Shown: in pieces, positions 60,323 through 64,000 of the stretch | Position numbering within the stretch: position 1 is the first letter of the stretch | How the letters are laid out: every line of letters starts with the position of its first letter | Origin: Paracoccus yibinensis | Lineage (GTDB): Bacteria; Pseudomonadota; Alphaproteobacteria; Rhodobacterales; Rhodobacteraceae | Assembly (NCBI RefSeq): GCF_030846195.1 | Contig: NZ_JAVCWH010000001.1 | Span: 372,001 to 436,000 of the forward strand | Direction of reading: 5' to 3' | Length of the DNA: 64,000 nucleotides | Notes under the pieces: generated by a model | Databases searched by the model: none | The model's input: only the letters and a program-made list of their open reading frames with translations | Told to the model about the DNA's origin: nothing | Program-made: the position numbers and the translations under genes

Positions 60323-61681
60323 ATGTCCCAAGCAAGATTGGCGCCGGGCGTCGTTCCCGGCCGCCTTACTCCTCATGAACTGGCGATGAACTTCGCCGAT
60401 GTCGCGCCGCCGCTGACCGATCACGAAGCCCGCGTCGCCGCCGACCGCTGCTATTTCTGCCATGATGCGCCCTGCATCACGGCCTGCCCGACCAGCATCG
60501 ACATCCCGCTGTTCATCCGCCAGATCGCGACCGGCACGCCGGATGCTGCGGCAATGACGATCTTTCACGCCAATATCCTGGGCGGCATGTGTGCCCGGGT
60601 CTGCCCGACCGAGAACCTCTGCGAAGGCGCCTGCGTGCGCATGGATGCCGAAGGGGACCCGGTCGAGATCGGCGCGCTGCAACGATACGCCACCGACGGG
60701 CTGATGGCGCAGGACGGGCATCCCTTCCGCCGCGCCGCGCCGACCGGCAAGCGTGTGGCGGTGGTGGGCGCGGGGCCTGCGGGCCTTGCCTGCGCGCACC
60801 GGCTGGCCGCCAAGGGCCACGACGTCACGATCTTCGAGGCGCGGCCCAAGCCTGGCGGGCTGAACGAATACGGCATCGCCAGCTACAAGGCCGTGGGCGG
60901 CTTTGCCCAGGCCGAGGTGGACTGGATCCTGGGCATCGGCGGGATCGAACTGCGCCACAACCAGCGGCTGGGGCACGAGATCACGCTGGAGATGCTGCGG
61001 GCCGACTATGACGCGGTCTTCCTGGGCATGGGCCTGGGCGGGGTCAACGCCTTGCGGGCCGAGGGCGAGGAACGCCGGAACGTGCTGGACGCGGTCAGCT
61101 TCATCCGCGACCTGCGCCAGGCCAGCGACCTGACGACCCTGCCCGTGGGCCGCGACGTGGTGGTGATCGGGGGCGGCATGACGGCGGTGGACGCCGCCGT
61201 GCAGGCGCGTCTGCTGGGGGCGGAAAACGTCACCATCGTCTATCGCCGCGACCAGTCGCAGATGGGCGCCAGCCGCCACGAACAGGACCACGCCACCGCC
61301 AGCGGCGTCCGCATCATCTGCAATGCGGCGCCTGTCAAGGTCCACGGCAACGGCACCGTGGTCGAGGTCGAGTTCGCCTATACCGCCACAGATCCCGATG
61401 GCGGGCTGCACCTGACCGACGACCGCTTTCGCCTGAAGGCCGACCAGTTGTTCCGCGCCATCGGCCAGCGGCTGGACGGCGTCCCGCAAGAACTTGCACT
61501 GGATGGGGCCAAGATCGGCGTCGCCGGCCCTGGCCGCACCAGCATCCCCGGCGTCTGGGCCGGCGGCGATTGCGCGGCGGGCGGCGACGACCTGACCGTC
61601 ACCGCGGTGGCCCAGGGCCGCGACGCCGCCGAAGACATCGACGCCCACCTGACCGGACGCCCGGTCGAGATTCCCGGCTGA
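60323..61681 (+). CDS. preT: NAD-dependent dihydropyrimidine dehydrogenase subunit PreT
   Basis: Electron-input subunit of bacterial dihydropyrimidine dehydrogenase, which reduces uracil and thymine to the dihydro forms. The 452-aa protein has an N-terminal cysteine-rich 4Fe-4S domain (CYFCHDAPCITACPTSIDIP and CARVCPTENLCEGAC), the FAD fold VAVVGAGPAGLACAHRL and the NAD(P) fold VVVIGGGMTAVDAAVQ. The ribosome site CAGGAG precedes ATG 60323. It is followed by preA after 11 bp, and a RutR-like site lies upstream. Confidence 0.94.
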   Translation: MSQARLAPGVVPGRLTPHELAMNFADVAPPLTDHEARVAADRCYFCHDAPCITACPTSIDIPLFIRQIATGTPDAAAMTIFHANILGGMCARVCPTENLCEGACVRMDAEGDPVEIGALQRYATDGLMAQDGHPFRRAAPTGKRVAVVGAGPAGLACAHRLAAKGHDVTIFEARPKPGGLNEYGIASYKAVGGFAQAEVDWILGIGGIELRHNQRLGHEITLEMLRADYDAVFLGMGLGGVNALRAEGEERRNVLDAVSFIRDLRQASDLTTLPVGRDVVVIGGGMTAVDAAVQARLLGAENVTIVYRRDQSQMGASRHEQDHATASGVRIICNAAPVKVHGNGTVVEVEFAYTATDPDGGLHLTDDRFRLKADQLFRAIGQRLDGVPQELALDGAKIGVAGPGRTSIPGVWAGGDCAAGGDDLTVTAVAQGRDAAEDIDAHLTGRPVEIPG

Positions 61682-61692
61682 GGAGATCCATC

Positions 61693-62994
61693 ATGGCCGA
61701 CCTGCGCAGCAATTTCATCGGAATCAAGTCGCCCAATCCCTTCTGGCTGGCGTCCGCCCCGCCCACGGACAAGGAATACAACGTCCGCCGCGCCTTCCAG
61801 GCCGGCTGGGGCGGCGTGGTGTGGAAGACGCTGGGCGCCGAAGGCCCGCCCGTCGTCAACGTCAACGGCCCCCGATATGGCGTGATCCACGGGCCCGACC
61901 GCCGCGTCCTGGGGATCAACAACATCGAACTGATCACCGACCGCCCGCTTGATGTGAACCTGCGAGAGATCAAGTCGGTCAAGCGCGACTATCCCGACCG
62001 CGCCCTGGTGATTTCGCTGATGGTGCCCTGCGACGAACAATCCTGGCGCGACATCCTGGCGCGGATCGAGGATACCGGGGCAGACGGCGTCGAACTGAAC
62101 TTCGGCTGCCCCCACGGCATGTCCGAACGCGGCATGGGCAGCGCCGTGGGCCAGGTGCCCGAATACATCGAGATGGTGACGCGGTGGGTCAAGCAATACT
62201 CGCGCATGCCGTGCATCGTGAAGCTGACGCCCAACATCACCGATGTCCGCAAACCGGCCGAGGCCGCGATGCGCGGCGGCGCGGATGCGGTCAGCCTGAT
62301 CAACACGATCAACAGTATCACCAGCGTCGATCTGGACCTGTTCGCCCCCGAACCCACCATCGACGGCAAGGGCGCGCATGGCGGTTACTGCGGCCCTGCC
62401 GTCAAGCCGATCGCGCTGAACATGGTGGCCGAGATCGCGCGCAATCCCGCCACCTACGGCCTGCCCATCAGCGGCATCGGCGGCGTGACCACCTGGCGCG
62501 ACGCGGCCGAGTTCATGGCCCTTGGCGCAGGCACGGTGCAGGTCTGCACGGCCGCGATGACCTATGGCTTCAAGGTGGTGCAGGAGATGATCTCGGGCCT
62601 GCGCGACTATCTGGACAGCCACGACATGGCGATGTCCGATCTGATCGGGCGGGCGGTGCCGAACGTCACCGACTGGAACCAGCTGAACCTGAACTATGTG
62701 ACCAAGGCCCGGATCGACCAGGACCTGTGCATCAAATGCGGCCGCTGCTATGCCGCCTGCGAGGACACGTCCCACCAGGCCATCGCCATGAAACCCGGCC
62801 GCGTCTTCGAGGTGATCGAGGAGGAATGCGTCGCCTGCAACCTGTGCCTGGACGTCTGCCCGGTGGAAAACTGCATCGACATGCGCGAACTGGCCGTGGG
62901 CGAGATGGACCTGCGCACGGGCATCCGCCGCGGCACCTATGCTAACTGGACGACGCATCCGAACAACCCGATGGCGGTCAAGGCGGCCGAGTAG
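61693..62994 (+). CDS. preA: NAD-dependent dihydropyrimidine dehydrogenase subunit PreA
   Basis: Catalytic subunit: an FMN-binding TIM barrel homologous to dihydroorotate dehydrogenase, fused to a C-terminal 2x4Fe-4S domain (CIKCGRCYAACEDTSHQ and CVACNLCLDVCPVENC). The 433-aa protein has the substrate loop FGCPHGMSERGMGSAVGQ. Mammalian DPD carries its catalytic Cys in the matching ACGQ segment, but here Val stands in that place, as I recall also for E. coli PreA. ATG 61693 (MADLRSNFIGI) follows GAGGAG. It is the last gene of the preTA operon, before a tRNA gene. Confidence 0.94.
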   Translation: MADLRSNFIGIKSPNPFWLASAPPTDKEYNVRRAFQAGWGGVVWKTLGAEGPPVVNVNGPRYGVIHGPDRRVLGINNIELITDRPLDVNLREIKSVKRDYPDRALVISLMVPCDEQSWRDILARIEDTGADGVELNFGCPHGMSERGMGSAVGQVPEYIEMVTRWVKQYSRMPCIVKLTPNITDVRKPAEAAMRGGADAVSLINTINSITSVDLDLFAPEPTIDGKGAHGGYCGPAVKPIALNMVAEIARNPATYGLPISGIGGVTTWRDAAEFMALGAGTVQVCTAAMTYGFKVVQEMISGLRDYLDSHDMAMSDLIGRAVPNVTDWNQLNLNYVTKARIDQDLCIKCGRCYAACEDTSHQAIAMKPGRVFEVIEEECVACNLCLDVCPVENCIDMRELAVGEMDLRTGIRRGTYANWTTHPNNPMAVKAAE

Positions 62995-63000
62995 GAAAGA

Positions 63001-63077
63001 TGGTCGGGGCGAGAAGATTCGAACTTCCGGCCTACGGTACCCAAAACCGTCGCGCTACCAGGCTGCGCTACGCCCCG
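63001..63077 (-). tRNA. tRNA-Pro (anticodon TGG)
   Basis: A 77-nt cloverleaf on the minus strand with encoded CCA (63001-63003) and A73. The acceptor CGGGGCG pairs with CGCCCCG, the D arm is GCGCAGCCTGGTAGCGC, the anticodon loop TTTGGGT gives TGG, and the T loop contains GTTCGAATC. Confidence 0.94.
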
Positions 63078-63117
63078 ATGCGTTCCGTTTAGCGGATCGC
63101 GTCGGCGGGGGAAAGCC

Positions 63118-63618
63118 CTAGCCGCAGGGAAGCGCGGCCAAATCCTGGTGCAGACGGGGATGGGCCATGGGCTGTCCCACCGCCAGGCCCAGACGCTCGG
63201 CCTCGCCGCCGCCGATTTCCAGAATCATCTGGCGATAAGGTTGGGGGTCTCCGGGGGCGGCGCCGGGAATGGGCGTTTCGTCCAGGGGAACGGCACGGGG
63301 GTGGATATGCCGGATCACGCCCGTCTGGTCCAGAAAGACCAGATCCAGGGGGATATAGGTGTTTCGCATCCAGAAGCTGACTGCACGGGGTGTGTCATAG
63401 ACGAACAACATGCCGCTGCCCTGTTCCAGGGACTTTCGGAACATCAGGCCCTGGGCGCGTTCGGCTTCGTCATCGGCCAGTTCGACCTGGATTTCGACCG
63501 GTCCATCGGATGTCTGGAAGACCACCCGGTCGGGCGCGCAGGCAACATCGGCAGCAGAAGGGCCGGACCATCCCAGAGACAGAAGCAAGGCCGCAAGAGC
63601 GGCCTTATTCAGCGACAT
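63118..63618 (-). CDS. DUF192 family exported protein
   Basis: A 166-aa protein with signal peptide [20 protein letters not shown] and a DUF192 domain: [37 protein letters not shown] and [14 protein letters not shown]. The family has a compact beta fold of unknown function and is periplasmic here. The ATG at 63618 overlaps the end of the cold-shock gene by 14 bp. No terminator with a T tract is seen before tRNA-Pro. Confidence 0.86.
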   Translation of the reverse strand: MSLNKAALAALLLSLGWSGPSAADVACAPDRVVFQTSDGPVEIQVELADDEAERAQGLMFRKSLEQGSGMLFVYDTPRAVSFWMRNTYIPLDLVFLDQTGVIRHIHPRAVPLDETPIPGAAPGDPQPYRQMILEIGGGEAERLGLAVGQPMAHPRLHQDLAALPCG

Positions 63619-64000
63619 GCGCCATGAAATCCTTGACGTCCTGCACCTGATCGCCAAGGCTCGCGGCACTCAGCGAACTGGCGCCTTTTTCGGTGCCCCG
63701 ATCCCAGCTTGTCACCTGGGCCGCCATCAGGCCGCGCGGACCTTCGACAACGCGGATGCCGATGGCCTCGCCAATGGCAAGGTCGGCAAAGCCGGAATGG
63801 CGCAGCACCTCGACATGCAGGAAGACATCGTCGGGGTGACCGAAGATATTGGCAAAACCGAAGCCCTTGGCCTTGTCGAACCACTTGACGCGGGCGGGAC
63901 GCAGGGGCAGCGCCTCAAGATGCTCGATCACGCCATTGTCCAGATCGGCAATCGGCGCGCCCTCCGACAACGGAGGCTCGATCGAGACAACCTCGGTCGC
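63605..64000 (-). CDS. cold-shock domain protein, C-terminal part (5' end outside window)
   Basis: The frame stays open to the edge of the window ([20 protein letters not shown] read from base 64000), so the TTG at 63970 is internal. The visible part has one complete cold-shock domain with the RNP-like motifs [13 protein letters not shown] and [10 protein letters not shown]. Many Rhodobacterales proteins of this type have two such domains, and an N-terminal one probably lies outside. It probably binds single-stranded nucleic acid. It is co-transcribed with the DUF192 gene. Confidence 0.88.
   Translation of the reverse strand, partial: ATEVVSIEPPLSEGAPIADLDNGVIEHLEALPLRPARVKWFDKAKGFGFANIFGHPDDVFLHVEVLRHSGFADLAIGEAIGIRVVEGPRGLMAAQVTSWDRGTEKGASSLSAASLGDQVQDVKDFMAHVAE

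Overview
The window reads as a chromosomal segment of a high-GC alphaproteobacterium of the Rhodobacterales, most probably Paracoccus or a close relative. The best evidence is the 14-gene nuo (nqo) cluster in the A-to-N order, interrupted by small accessory frames as in Paracoccus denitrificans, with subunit lengths (NuoG 673, NuoF 431, NuoD 412, NuoI 163, NuoJ 200, NuoK 101 aa) matching what I recall for that species. Families typical of Rhodobacterales (DUF5333, DUF5337, DUF6456, DUF6477, a double cold-shock protein next to DUF192) support this. Identification is from memory of protein families; no search was run.

Layout. 1-9.5 kb: adenine deaminase (5' cut by the window), tRNA-Gln, a BaiN/HI0933-type flavoprotein, a capsule-export and KDO operon (kpsT-kpsE-kdsA), a uracil-DNA-glycosylase-family gene, formate-THF ligase, and an unknown gene next to an AT-richer gap and tRNA-Ser. 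10-31 kb: one long minus-strand block. It starts at nuoA (30.86 kb) and runs through nuoN, birA, coaX, rnj and trmB, with many stop/start overlaps and five accessory genes inside the nuo cluster. 31-48 kb: an acidic exported protein, a sulfotransferase with a coiled-coil tail, lipA, tRNA-Leu, TerC, divergent oxyR/katA with a palindromic operator, a DUF6456/DUF6477 pair, a HerA-like ATPase, an intergenic region with two candidate small RNAs, an IalB-family protein, an lpxD-acp-fabF acyl-chain operon, and a divergent L,D-transpeptidase/DUF882 pair. 48-63 kb: a pyrimidine-degradation region. 63-64 kb: tRNA-Pro, DUF192 and the C-terminal half of a cold-shock protein.

The most coherent system is reductive pyrimidine catabolism. 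PreT/PreA (60.3-63.0 kb) reduce uracil or thymine, dihydropyrimidinase (50.6 kb) opens the ring, and a ureidopropionase-type hydrolase (49.2 kb) releases the beta-amino acid. A NitT/TauT-type ABC importer with an NMT1/THI5-like binding protein (52.5-56.0 kb) probably brings in the substrate. A RutR-like TetR repressor is divergent from these genes. A near-perfect match to the E. coli RutR operator lies in its divergent promoter (49132-49147), and a degenerate copy lies before preT (60253-60268), so both halves look like one regulon although they are separated by a YitT-PepSY-two-component segment. No insertion sequence, prophage or CRISPR array was seen.
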